Positions 15,212 through 23,056 of a stretch of 64,000 nt of DNA are shown here, one piece after another. Every line of letters begins with the position of its first letter. The stretch's first letter is position 1. Origin of the DNA: a bacterium (GTDB lineage: Bacteria > Sysuimicrobiota > Sysuimicrobiia > Sysuimicrobiales > Segetimicrobiaceae); the NCBI GenBank assembly GCA_035308905.1, contig DATGFS010000004.1, positions 1 through 64,000 on the forward strand. The letters run 5' to 3'. Below the pieces are notes generated by a model that was not told where the DNA came from, searched no databases, and saw only the letters and a program-made list of their open reading frames with translations. The translations under genes were made by a program, and so were the position numbers.

Positions 15212-16042
15212 ATGAGGAAAGGACTGACGGGAATGCTCGCAATCGCCGCCTTGCTGGCGGCGGCATTATCAGCGACGGCGCAGGACGTGCCCGCGCCCGG
15301 CAGGAGCCCCCGGATCGATGCGATCAAGAAGGCCGGTGTGCTGCGCGTCGGCGTGCTGGCCAACGCGCCGTGGCTGGTCGAGAATACGACGGGCGCCGGC
15401 GCGCATTGGTCCGGCCCCGCGTGGGACCTGGCGAAAGAATATGCCAAACGCCTCGGCGTGAAGCTCGACCCGGTGCTGGTGTCGCACGAAACGAAGATCC
15501 CTGTTCTGGCGTCAAATCAGGTCGACATCTCGATCACGCCGCTGGCCGAAACGCCGGAACGGACCCGGGTGGTTGACTTCATTCTCTACTCCAACACCAG
15601 CGTCTGCATGTTTGGTCGCGCGGACAATCCGAAGTTCACCAAAGCCAAGACGGTGGACGATCTCAATTCGCCGGACATTACCATTGCGTATTTCATCGGT
15701 GGCGCCGAGGAAGCCTGGGTGAAACAGCGTTTCCCGAAAGCGAAATACCTGGGTGTCGCCAATTCGGGGGCGACCGCGCCGCTGGAAGAGATCATGGCGA
15801 AGCGGGCCGATGCCGCGCCGATCAACCGCATTCCCTATGTGCCGATGAGCCGCAAGGTGAAGGGCTTGGCGGTGTTGCCGAAGGAGAACAATTGCCAGAA
15901 CAGCACCGAAAAGGCCCAGCCGGTCGGGGTCGCCATCGATAAGAACCAGCCGGCATTCCTCGCGTGGGCACGCGCGGTGGAGAAGGCGATCCATCCTCAG
16001 CTCGCGGCGTCCGAGCAGAGGGTGATCGACACCATGAAGTAG
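15212..16042 (+). CDS. ABC importer substrate-binding protein (polar amino-acid type)
   Basis: 276 residues with a signal peptide (MLAIAALLAAALSATAQ) and no lipobox cysteine. The SBP_bac_3 fold starts at IKKAGVLRVGVLANAPW and contains NQVDISITPLAETPERTRVVDF, the usual ligand-site segment. This class binds amino acids, opines or related acids. It sits between uxuA and two permease genes of the HisM type. The ATG is chosen because GGAGGGAGAAG lies upstream. The pairing with uxuA suggests that the ligand may be a sugar acid or its amino derivative; that is inference. Confidence 0.9.
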   Translation: MRKGLTGMLAIAALLAAALSATAQDVPAPGRSPRIDAIKKAGVLRVGVLANAPWLVENTTGAGAHWSGPAWDLAKEYAKRLGVKLDPVLVSHETKIPVLASNQVDISITPLAETPERTRVVDFILYSNTSVCMFGRADNPKFTKAKTVDDLNSPDITIAYFIGGAEEAWVKQRFPKAKYLGVANSGATAPLEEIMAKRADAAPINRIPYVPMSRKVKGLAVLPKENNCQNSTEKAQPVGVAIDKNQPAFLAWARAVEKAIHPQLAASEQRVIDTMK

Positions 16043-16157
16043 TGCGGCTTCACTACTCGCACGACAGGCGGCGCGGTCCGGCAATGACGGGCCGCGTCGC
16101 CGGCCTTCGCAGTGAGGTGGGGTTCCCACGGCCATAAACCTCGATTTCACCCCGGTC

Positions 16158-16799
16158 TTGGACAGCGCCGGGTTCCTGCTCGGCGGGTTGGAGCTGACGC
16201 TCGCGCTCTCGCTCCTGACGATGCTGAGCAGCCTGATTCTCGGCGGCGCGATCGGCCTGGCGCGCTGCTACGGGCCGGCGTGGCTGCGCTGGCCTCTGGT
16301 GTTCTACATCGACTCGATGCGTTCGGTGCCGGTATTCGTGGTGCTGGTCTGGACGTATTTCGCGCTGCCGCTGCTCACGGGCGTAATCCTGCCGCCGTTC
16401 TGGGCGGCGCTCGCCGCGTTGACGGCGCACGTCGCCGCCTACGTGGCCGAGATCGTCCGCGCCGGCGTCACGTCCATCCGCCCCGGCCAGTCGCGCGCCG
16501 CTTTCGCGCTCGGCATGTCGCGGTCGCAGGCGGTTCGCACCATCATCCTGCCGCAGGCGGTGGTGCGCATGCTGCCGGCGTTCGGCTCGATCCTGTCGAT
16601 CACCATCAAGGATACGGCAATCGCCGCCGTGATCGCCGTGCCTGAGTATATGAACAAGTCGCAGACCGTCGCCGGGCAAAGCTTTCACCCGATCGAGGTT
16701 TTTCTGGTGGCGATGGCAGTCTATTTCATCATCCTGTTTCCCGTCACCCGCGTCGTCGACATGATCTACGCGCGGGTCGCGTATCTTGGCCGGTCATGA
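16158..16799 (+). CDS. ABC importer permease, HisM/GlnP type (first)
   Basis: About 213 residues from TTG 16158, with five membrane segments and the ABC coupling segment with SRAAFALGMSRSQAVRTIILPQA. The family N-terminus (INLDFTPVLDSAGF) is encoded further upstream in frame, but there the first residue is an ATA codon (16134) and no ATG, GTG or TTG precedes it back to the stop at 16113. Either ATA (or the ACG at 16128) is used, or the start was damaged. AGGTGGGG at 16115-16122 is a plausible ribosome-binding site for such a start. Overlaps the next gene by ATGA. Confidence 0.85.
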   Translation: MDSAGFLLGGLELTLALSLLTMLSSLILGGAIGLARCYGPAWLRWPLVFYIDSMRSVPVFVVLVWTYFALPLLTGVILPPFWAALAALTAHVAAYVAEIVRAGVTSIRPGQSRAAFALGMSRSQAVRTIILPQAVVRMLPAFGSILSITIKDTAIAAVIAVPEYMNKSQTVAGQSFHPIEVFLVAMAVYFIILFPVTRVVDMIYARVAYLGRS

Positions 16800-17455
16800 A
16801 TTTCGATTGGTCCGTCGTGTGGCACAACGCCGGCGCTTTGGTGGAAGGCACCAAGCTCACCGTTTTGCTCGCGGTGACAACGATGGCGATCGCCATTCCC
16901 GGCGGCATCCTGCTCGCGGTGATGCGGCTGTCTCGCGTGCGCGTTCTGGCGGTCGCCAGTGCGAGTTTCACGGAGCTGTTCCGCAATCTGCCGCTGATCC
17001 TCGTGATCTACACGGCCTATTACGTGATGCCGGTCGCGACCGGCCTCAGCCTATCGCCGGTTGTCACCGGCATCATCGCGCTGAGCCTGAACGTTGCTGC
17101 CTATAATGGCGAGACGTTCCGCGCCGGCATCGCCTCGATTCGCATGGGCCAGAGCGAAGCGGCCTATGCTCTCGGCATGACACGCTGGCAGACGATGCGC
17201 GATGTCGTGTTGCCGCAGGCGGTGCGCCGGGTGCTCCCGGTCCTGGCGAGCACCTGGGTATCGCTGTTCAAGGACACGTCTCTGGTATCCGTCATTTCCG
17301 TGGCTGAGCTCGCCTACACTTCGATGCGCGTACGCTCGCAGACGTTCCGCGTGCTCGAAATGCTGACGGCGATGGCGGCGATATATTGGATGCTGGGTTA
17401 TCCGCAGGCCAAGCTCGTCGACTGGATCAACCGCCGCTACTCGGTCAAGGAATGA
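16796..17455 (+). CDS. ABC importer permease, HisQ/GlnP type (second)
   Basis: 219 residues, five predicted membrane segments, with the coupling-helix motif SEAAYALGMTRWQTMRDVVLP (about 120-140). Together with the previous permease it forms the membrane heterodimer of the importer. The ATG overlaps the previous stop (ATGA) and its own stop overlaps the ATG of the ATPase gene, so the three are translationally coupled. Sequence style resembles Rhizobiales homologues. Confidence 0.9.
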   Translation: MNFDWSVVWHNAGALVEGTKLTVLLAVTTMAIAIPGGILLAVMRLSRVRVLAVASASFTELFRNLPLILVIYTAYYVMPVATGLSLSPVVTGIIALSLNVAAYNGETFRAGIASIRMGQSEAAYALGMTRWQTMRDVVLPQAVRRVLPVLASTWVSLFKDTSLVSVISVAELAYTSMRVRSQTFRVLEMLTAMAAIYWMLGYPQAKLVDWINRRYSVKE

Positions 17456-18246
17456 GTGCTGGCATGGATACCGCCGACCCCACGACGTTGCGGAAAGGAA
17501 GCAGCCAGGCGCCGGTCTTGGTTTATCGCAACGTCGTCAAGCGGTTCGCCGGCTTCGTGGCGTTGGCGGGCGTATCGGCAGAGGTGCGCAAGGGCGAGGT
17601 GGTGTGCTTGATCGGGCCGTCTGGCTCCGGCAAATCGACGCTGCTTCGCTGCACCAACGGGCTCGAACTGATCGACGACGGCGAGATCATGTTCGACGGC
17701 GAACTCCTGCCGCGCGACTGGGAAGGCATGCGGCGCGTGCGGCAGCGCATGGGTATGGTGTTCCAGAATTTCGAGCTGTTCCCCCACAAGACCGCGCTGG
17801 GCAACGTGACCATCGGGCCGACGACCGTGTTGGGGCTGTCGCGGGAGGCCGCCGAGAAGCGCGCGCGCGCTTTGCTCGAAAAAGTCGGGCTCGCGGATAA
17901 GGCCGCAAGCTATCCTTCTCAGCTATCGGGCGGAGAGCAGCAGCGCGTTGCCATCGCCAGGGCCCTGGACATGGAGCCGGAGGTAATGCTGTTCGATGAG
18001 CCGACCTCGGCGCTCGACCCCGAGACGATCGGCGAGGTGCTCAACGTGATGACTCAGCTTGCCCGGGAGGGCATGACCATGATCGTGGTAACGCACGAGA
18101 TGACGTTCGCGCGTCTGGTCGGCGATTGGATCGTCGTCATGGACCGCGGGGCCATCATCGAGCAGGGACCGCCGAAGCAGATTTTCGAGGCGCCCACGGT
18201 CGAGCGCACGCGCGACTTCCTCAGCCATCTCGGCTGGTCGGGCTGA
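17452..18246 (+). CDS. ABC importer ATPase, GlnQ type
   Basis: 264 residues. Walker A GPSGSGKST (55-63), Q-loop in VFQNFELFPHKT, signature LSGGEQQR, Walker B VMLFDEPTSALDP and H-loop VVTHEMTFA. This is the energising subunit of the polar amino-acid-type importer whose binding protein and permeases lie directly upstream. ATG 17452 overlaps the previous stop and is preferred to an upstream start at 17386, which would lie inside the permease gene. Last gene of the uxuA-ABC operon. Confidence 0.93.
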   Translation: MSAGMDTADPTTLRKGSSQAPVLVYRNVVKRFAGFVALAGVSAEVRKGEVVCLIGPSGSGKSTLLRCTNGLELIDDGEIMFDGELLPRDWEGMRRVRQRMGMVFQNFELFPHKTALGNVTIGPTTVLGLSREAAEKRARALLEKVGLADKAASYPSQLSGGEQQRVAIARALDMEPEVMLFDEPTSALDPETIGEVLNVMTQLAREGMTMIVVTHEMTFARLVGDWIVVMDRGAIIEQGPPKQIFEAPTVERTRDFLSHLGWSG

Positions 18247-18275
18247 GGCGTCAGCGAAGAGAACCCATCCTCCGC

Positions 18276-18692
18276 CTATCTCCTGGCGCGCTCCAAAATC
18301 ACAACGGGGATTTCGCGCTTGGTCTTTCGCTCGTACTCGGCGAAGTTTGGGTAGCCCTGTTTCTGCGCACTCCAGATCCGCGACCGCTCCTCGCCTCGCG
18401 CGACTCTCGCCGTAACGTCGAACGTCTCGTTGCCAAGTTCAACCGTCGCGCGCGGGTTCGCCATAAGGTTGTGGTACCAATCGGGATTCGTCGGCGCGCC
18501 GCCCTTGCTGGCGAACACGGCGACCTGTTGGTGTCCGAGATTCAGATACATCAGCGGGTTCGTGCGTGGCTTGCCCGACTTGGCGCCGACAGAATGAAGG
18601 ATGAGCAGCGGTGCGCCCGCAAACGGTCCGCCGACTTTGCCGCCGTTGCCGCGAAACTCCTCAATGATCGCTTTGTTCCAGTCCTGGGCCAT
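18276..18692 (-). CDS. Ddn-like deazaflavin (F420)-dependent nitroreductase family protein
   Basis: 138 residues with the split-barrel fold of the Ddn/F420-dependent quinone reductase family: LILHSVGAKSGKPRTNPLMYL (about 30-50), the characteristic GxKSGxxR segment for cofactor phosphate, then SKGGAPTNPDWYHNLMANP (about 62-80). These enzymes use F420H2, or sometimes flavins, to reduce quinones and nitro compounds. No F420 biosynthesis genes are in the window, so cofactor use is inferred from the family. Convergent with the ABC operon. Confidence 0.88.
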   Translation of the reverse strand: MAQDWNKAIIEEFRGNGGKVGGPFAGAPLLILHSVGAKSGKPRTNPLMYLNLGHQQVAVFASKGGAPTNPDWYHNLMANPRATVELGNETFDVTARVARGEERSRIWSAQKQGYPNFAEYERKTKREIPVVILERARR

Positions 18693-18816
18693 GGCGGCCT
18701 CCCGAAAAAGGCGTACCCCCCACCGAGCACTCCGGTTCCCTGTCCTGCGAAACGCCCACGGTCGTCAAGACGCTTCCCTCCGCCGGGCTCATCAAATGGC
18801 CGAAGCCTATCCTCGG

Positions 18817-19770
18817 TCAACCCGTCACTTCGACCTCGACCACCTGCAGGGTAAAGGGCTGCACTCTCACGATGACCGATTTCTCCGCGAGGTCCGGCGG
18901 CCGAGCAACGAGGCTCCCGCCGGCGATGAATCGTGCGTGCTCAGCCAAGGCAAACGACCGGCCGTCGCTGAGGACCAAAGTTCGGTCGGTCGCCGACGCG
19001 ACGCGTCCCCTTTCTTCGCGCACCAGCACCTCTCCGTGCCGGATCGTCCCGCGAGGGCGCGGTCCCCCGCCGACTTCCACGACGAGGCTCACCGCGTCGC
19101 CGGAGAAGACTTGCCGGAGCTGGATCGGCTCGATGCGGTTTGTGTTGAGATCGCGACGAAAGAACGCGGTGTCGGGAGCGACGGTGAACGTCCGGGTCTG
19201 GTTTCCATACCAGGTGATGACGATATCCGGCGAACGGGCGGCGAGGTCCACTCGCACTACGGTTCCCTCTGCGGGCCCTGTCTTGGGCGGCACCGGCACC
19301 GCCGCCGGCGGCGAGGACGGCGGGGCCGGTCCGGGCGTGATCGACACGATGTGAAGCTCAGGATCCCATGCGACCGCCGCCCTTAACGCTTCGCCGACGA
19401 ACCGCAGGGGCACGTAGACGCGGCCTGCGACGATGATTGGTGCCGCGTCCAAGGTGACGGGCGAATCATTGATGAACGCCTGGCGGCTGCCGGCCATGAG
19501 CCTGACCTGCGTGCCCCCGCCTGCCGGTACGTTGCGAGAGACGATGACGGCATGTGTTGACGGATCTTCCCAGGCCAGCGTGGCTCCGAGTTGTTCAAAT
19601 AGTCCTCGCACGGGCACAAACACGCGGCCGTCGACGATCAGAGGGGGACGCTCGAGTGTGACCTCGTGTCCGCCAATCACCACACGAAGCCCCGAATCCG
19701 CAGGAGCCGGGAGCGCCGCGCTCAAGACAATCGCCAGCGCGGGGAGCGAAGCCACAAGGCTTCTACTCAC
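18817..19770 (-). CDS. Secreted stalk-domain protein (copper amine oxidase N-terminal-like)
   Basis: 317 residues from GTG 19770, chosen because a signal peptide follows directly (SLVASLPALAIVLSAALPA). Two repeats of the copper-amine-oxidase N-terminal-like stalk follow: PLIVDGRVFVPVRGLFEQLG (about 38-57) and PIIVAGRVYVPLRFVGEALR (about 100-120). A proline-rich linker precedes a C-terminal beta domain of unknown function. Such proteins are cell-surface or secreted in Gram-positive-like lineages. The enzyme domain of amine oxidase is absent. Its start is separated from the next upstream gene by about 50 bases. Confidence 0.75.
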   Translation of the reverse strand: MSRSLVASLPALAIVLSAALPAPADSGLRVVIGGHEVTLERPPLIVDGRVFVPVRGLFEQLGATLAWEDPSTHAVIVSRNVPAGGGTQVRLMAGSRQAFINDSPVTLDAAPIIVAGRVYVPLRFVGEALRAAVAWDPELHIVSITPGPAPPSSPPAAVPVPPKTGPAEGTVVRVDLAARSPDIVITWYGNQTRTFTVAPDTAFFRRDLNTNRIEPIQLRQVFSGDAVSLVVEVGGGPRPRGTIRHGEVLVREERGRVASATDRTLVLSDGRSFALAEHARFIAGGSLVARPPDLAEKSVIVRVQPFTLQVVEVEVTG

Positions 19771-19820
19771 GTGGTTCGTACCCGCGCCTCCCGGCCCCAC
19801 GCGTCTGCCCGGGGCGTCAG

Positions 19821-20765
19821 CTATGGCGTCGTCACCTGCCATTTATAGTTCGGCGTCAGCACCTGAAGGTTGTACCTCGAGTTGTTCGTAAAGCACCACC
19901 CGGTCGACCACGCATACGAGTTCGACGAGTTGGCGTACGTCCAGGTTCCCCCCATCAGCGCCTGAATTTGGTCCGCGACGATCGGTGGGAGGGAGGGGCA
20001 AGCATTCGCCTGCTGCATATCGTTTTCGTGGACCGACCAGCCGCCGGAAGTGTCCGGCAGCTGAGTTGTGCTGACCTCGTACGCGAGATCCCACTGGCTG
20101 GTGTTGAAGTTGTAGATCATCGCATCATAGGTGACGGATGTCGCGCCGTCCGGGACGGCGGTCTGCACGAGCTCGACCCAAAAGACGTTGGCGCCGTTAT
20201 AGTACGTCAGATAATTGCTCATGAACGTCGAATCCATCGGAATGGACGTGCCGATACCCTGGGCCATGCAGTGGTCCCAGACCCAGACCGCGCGCGCGGT
20301 TTGGGTGTCGCCGGGATACCGTGTGTAGGCCGTGGTCCATTCCAGGCACGAGTTGGCGTTCATGCCGGTCGGCGCGTAAAGAAAGGCCGGCGTCTGCACC
20401 GGCCCGAGTTCGAGGTCCGGGGAGGCCGCGTGCGCCGCGTAATATCCCACCGCCGTGCCCAGCGCCGTGTCCATGCCGAGATCGGTACCAGCGTCGCCGT
20501 CGCCAAGCGCCGGCCGAGGCGGTGTGCCCCGCTTGGGAAACCGGCGTTTCGGTGGACTTGCGAAGTGCGGCCGCTTCATCAGCAATCGATGCGCGGTCTT
20601 TCGATATTGCGCCTGATTTGTGACCGGCCTGGGTGGACTGGTAATGGTTCGCGCCGCGCGAGGCGCCCCCGCCACTTCGGAAATCGGGCCTACCGCTCCA
20701 AGCATCGTCAGACTCAGGGTGAGACTCAGGAGAACCCTAATCGGCCATCTCATCAACGCAATCAC
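19821..20765 (-). CDS. Secreted protein of unknown function
   Basis: 314 residues, signal peptide (VLLSLTLSLTMLGAVGPI), then a basic, proline-rich stretch to about residue 85 and a C-terminal domain of about 220 residues rich in Y, W, N, S and T, with paired cysteines (NSCLEW, WDHCMAQG, ANACPS, WCFTNN). The composition suggests an extracellular beta-sandwich, possibly a carbohydrate-binding or protease-like domain, but I do not recognise a family. It lies upstream of the stalk-domain gene on the same strand and could be cotranscribed with it. Confidence 0.7.
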   Translation of the reverse strand: MIALMRWPIRVLLSLTLSLTMLGAVGPISEVAGAPRAARTITSPPRPVTNQAQYRKTAHRLLMKRPHFASPPKRRFPKRGTPPRPALGDGDAGTDLGMDTALGTAVGYYAAHAASPDLELGPVQTPAFLYAPTGMNANSCLEWTTAYTRYPGDTQTARAVWVWDHCMAQGIGTSIPMDSTFMSNYLTYYNGANVFWVELVQTAVPDGATSVTYDAMIYNFNTSQWDLAYEVSTTQLPDTSGGWSVHENDMQQANACPSLPPIVADQIQALMGGTWTYANSSNSYAWSTGWCFTNNSRYNLQVLTPNYKWQVTTP

Positions 20766-20890
20766 CGTCCCATTTGCCCCCTTAATTATGGTTTTGCCCA
20801 GCGTCCGTGGGGTCCACAGCCCCCGTTCTGGGCGGGCCGCCGACGCCCGGCGGCGAGTGCCATGTCCATGGGAGGAGCCCAGGCGCCAAA

Positions 20891-21397
20891 ATGGTCAAGC
20901 TTGTGCCTTCGCCGACAGCGCGGTCAAATCCGTACGGCATGGTGATCAGCTCGAAGGGCATTCCCTATTTTGCGGAGTTCGGCTCGAACAAGATCGCCAG
21001 CATCGATCCGAAGACCCTGGAAATTCACGAGTACGCGCTGCCGCATGAAGACAGCCGGCCGCGGCGCGTGGCGATCACTACGGACAACGTGATCTATTAC
21101 ACCGATTACTCGCGTGGATATCTGGGCCCGTTCGATACGAAGACGGGCGCGATAACGGAATGGCCATCGCCGGGCGGGCCAAAGTCGCAACCCTACGGAA
21201 TCACGATCGTGAACGGAGTCGTATGGTACAGTGAATCGAACACGAAGCCGAACACGATCGTTCGGTTCGATCCTGGGACGGAGAAATTCCAAACGTGGGC
21301 CATTCCCTCCGGGGGAGGAGTGGTGCGGAACATGGTACATGCGTTGTGGATTGCGTGCAGCGGCATGAACCGCATCGGGCGAGTGGAAATCAAATAG
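20891..21397 (+). pseudogene. Truncated virginiamycin-B-lyase/SMP-30-like beta-propeller
   Basis: 168 residues from ATG 20891, repeating the propeller pattern NPYGMVISSKGIPYFAEFGSN, PRRVAITTDNVIYYTDYSRG and QPYGITIVNGVVWYSESN. Vgb-type lyases are about 290-300 residues with six or more blades, and the C-terminal end here is normal (NRIGRVEIK). The first blades are missing: the frame upstream (back to 20807) is low-complexity and not propeller-like. Probably a 5'-truncated remnant; a short functional propeller is less likely. Confidence 0.6.
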
Positions 21398-21548
21398 ATC
21401 CCGCTCGCCGCGCCAAACTTGCCGTTGAACTTCAAATGAAGTTACGTTGACACGCGAGGATGGCGTGTGTACAGTAGCGGCACACGCAGGTACGAGTCGG
21501 TCCAGAGTTGCTCGACACATCATGATAGAGCGGCGGATACGCGCCGCC

Positions 21549-21632
21549 GTTGGTCGGTCGACAAAGGCAAACCCGCGGTAACTCGGGGGCGCAAAGCCAC
21601 GGGACCCTTCGTAGGGTCAGCCGGGCCGCCAA
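21549..21632 (+). promoter_or_regulatory. Cyclic di-GMP-I (GEMM-I) riboswitch aptamer
   Basis: Shows the GEMM-I landmarks in order: AAGGCAAACC (21564-21573), a short hairpin, GGCGCAAAGCCACGGG (21588-21603), a stem with a TTCG-type loop (GACCCTTCGTAGGGTC, 21603-21618) and AGCCGGGCCGCC (21619-21630). The 3' side of P1 can instead pair with GGTTTGCGG (21651-21659), a plausible switch, and an intrinsic terminator follows. It controls an HD-GYP phosphodiesterase and a GGDEF cyclase, so the cell would use c-di-GMP to set the level of its own turnover enzymes. Confidence 0.8.
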
Positions 21633-21678
21633 AACCGGCAGCAGTGGAACGGTTTGCGGGGGCAGCCGGGTTGCCGAA

Positions 21679-21714
21679 GCCGGACGACCATCGTCGTTCG
21701 GCCTTATTATTTCC
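21679..21714 (+). terminator. Intrinsic terminator of the GEMM-I expression platform
   Basis: GCCGGACGAC (21679-21688) pairs with GTCGTTCGGC (21693-21702), one wobble, 4-base loop, followed by CTTATTATTT. It lies about 50 bases after the aptamer and 160 before the HD-GYP gene, in the place expected for transcription control. Confidence 0.65.
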
Positions 21715-21786
21715 GGGTTGAAAGATACCGGACTCGTCCAAGTAGAGACACGCACGGCGATCAATCCGCACCGGGGGGGAGCGGGC

Positions 21787-21873
21787 ATGGCTTCGGCGCC
21801 CATCACGGGGGCCCCAAACGGTGTTGCGCGGCGTGGGGCATCGTTGGCGCGCCTCACGGCGGCCCGCGCATGA
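21787..21873 (+). CDS. Possible 28-residue leader ORF coupled to the HD-GYP gene
   Basis: ATG 21787 with GGGGGGAGC at about five bases upstream, stop TGA at 21871-21873, one base before the GTG of the HD-GYP gene. The 28-residue product (MASAPITGAPNGVARRGASL...) has no family. Strong ribosome binding here could load ribosomes onto the weakly preceded GTG. It could be chance. Confidence 0.3.
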   Translation: MASAPITGAPNGVARRGASLARLTAARA

Positions 21874-21874
21874 C

Positions 21875-23056
21875 GTGACGCGATACAGCGTGATCGACCG
21901 GGACTACGCGCCCACGACGTCGTTCCCTTGGCGCCTGCTTGGGCTGCCGGGCCGGATCGGTCCCGACCCGGCCGGTCCGCGCGAGCCCCGCTGGATCAGC
22001 ATTATTCGCATCCTCTTCCTCGTCACGCTGATCCCGGCCTCATGGCTCGGCATCATCCACGTGGAGGAGCCGGCGGTCGCCGTCATCATCGTGCTGTTGG
22101 GCGGCTACGTGATCGTACTTACGCTGGGGCTGCGGTGGCTGCCGCCGGTTCAGCGAGCCGACCTCGCCGTCGTCCTGGATATCCTGGTGGTCACCATCAT
22201 CGTGGTCATCTCCGGCGGACTCGGCAGTCCGTTCTTGTATCTGTATTACTTGGCCATCGTCGAAGCCGCGGCCCAACTCACGCTGCGCGATGCGCTGGCG
22301 GCCGCGGTGGTCACCGCGGGCACGATGCTGCTGTTGTGGGTTCAGGCTGGGCACGCGCAAGTGTTGAGCGCCCCCGGCTTTCGCCTGGGGGCGCTCATCG
22401 CGGGCGGGTTCTTTCTCGCGCTTCTCTTTGGGACCCACATTCAAGAGTTGCGCAGCGCGACGGCGCTCGCCCTCGCGTACGAGTACGCGATCGAAGGGTG
22501 GGCCCGCGCCCTCGACCTCCGCGACAGGGAGACGGTGGGCCACAGCCGGCGTGTCACGGAGACGACGCTGCGGCTGGCCCGGGCGCTCTGCGTGCCCCGG
22601 AAGGACCTCGCCTATATCCGCGCGGGGGCGCTGCTGCACGACATCGGCAAGATGGCCGTGCCGGACCGCATCCTCCAGAAGCCGGGCTCCCTCACACCGG
22701 ACGAGTGGGAGGTCATGCACCATCATCCGGTGTGCGCCAACGAGTTTCTCTCCGCGGTGCCGTATCTGCAGCCGGCGACGGACATTCCGTACTGCCACCA
22801 CGAGAAGTGGGACGGCAGCGGTTATCCGCGGGGGCTCAAGGGCGACCAGATCCCGCTGGCCGCGCGCATCTTCGCGGTCGCCGACGTGTGGGACGCGCTT
22901 CGCTCCGATCGGCCGTACCGGCCGGCGTGGACGGAGGGGGCAAGCCGCGCGTACATCCAGGAGCAGGCCGGTACGCACTTTGACCCTCAAGTCGTGGAGA
23001 TCTTCCTGACGATCGAACCCTGCGCCCCACGCCGTCCGGCGGGAGGTCCGTCGTGA
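21875..23056 (+). CDS. Membrane HD-GYP domain c-di-GMP phosphodiesterase
   Basis: 393 residues. About five to six membrane segments (residues 40-190) are followed by an HD-GYP domain with HDIGK (255-259), HHE (308-310) and GYP (316-318) intact, so hydrolysis of c-di-GMP is expected. GTG 21875 directly follows the short leader ORF. The stop overlaps the GTG of the GGDEF gene (GTGA), so antagonistic enzymes are coupled. Expression is predicted to respond to c-di-GMP through the upstream GEMM-I element. The sensory input of the membrane region is unknown. Confidence 0.92.
   Translation: MTRYSVIDRDYAPTTSFPWRLLGLPGRIGPDPAGPREPRWISIIRILFLVTLIPASWLGIIHVEEPAVAVIIVLLGGYVIVLTLGLRWLPPVQRADLAVVLDILVVTIIVVISGGLGSPFLYLYYLAIVEAAAQLTLRDALAAAVVTAGTMLLLWVQAGHAQVLSAPGFRLGALIAGGFFLALLFGTHIQELRSATALALAYEYAIEGWARALDLRDRETVGHSRRVTETTLRLARALCVPRKDLAYIRAGALLHDIGKMAVPDRILQKPGSLTPDEWEVMHHHPVCANEFLSAVPYLQPATDIPYCHHEKWDGSGYPRGLKGDQIPLAARIFAVADVWDALRSDRPYRPAWTEGASRAYIQEQAGTHFDPQVVEIFLTIEPCAPRRPAGGPS

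Noticed and set aside
21619-21676. A second tandem GEMM-I aptamer (GGCAGCCGGGTTGCC)
   Set aside because: It repeats only the 3' end of the aptamer; the GGCAAACC and GCAAAGCC parts are not repeated. More likely part of the expression platform.
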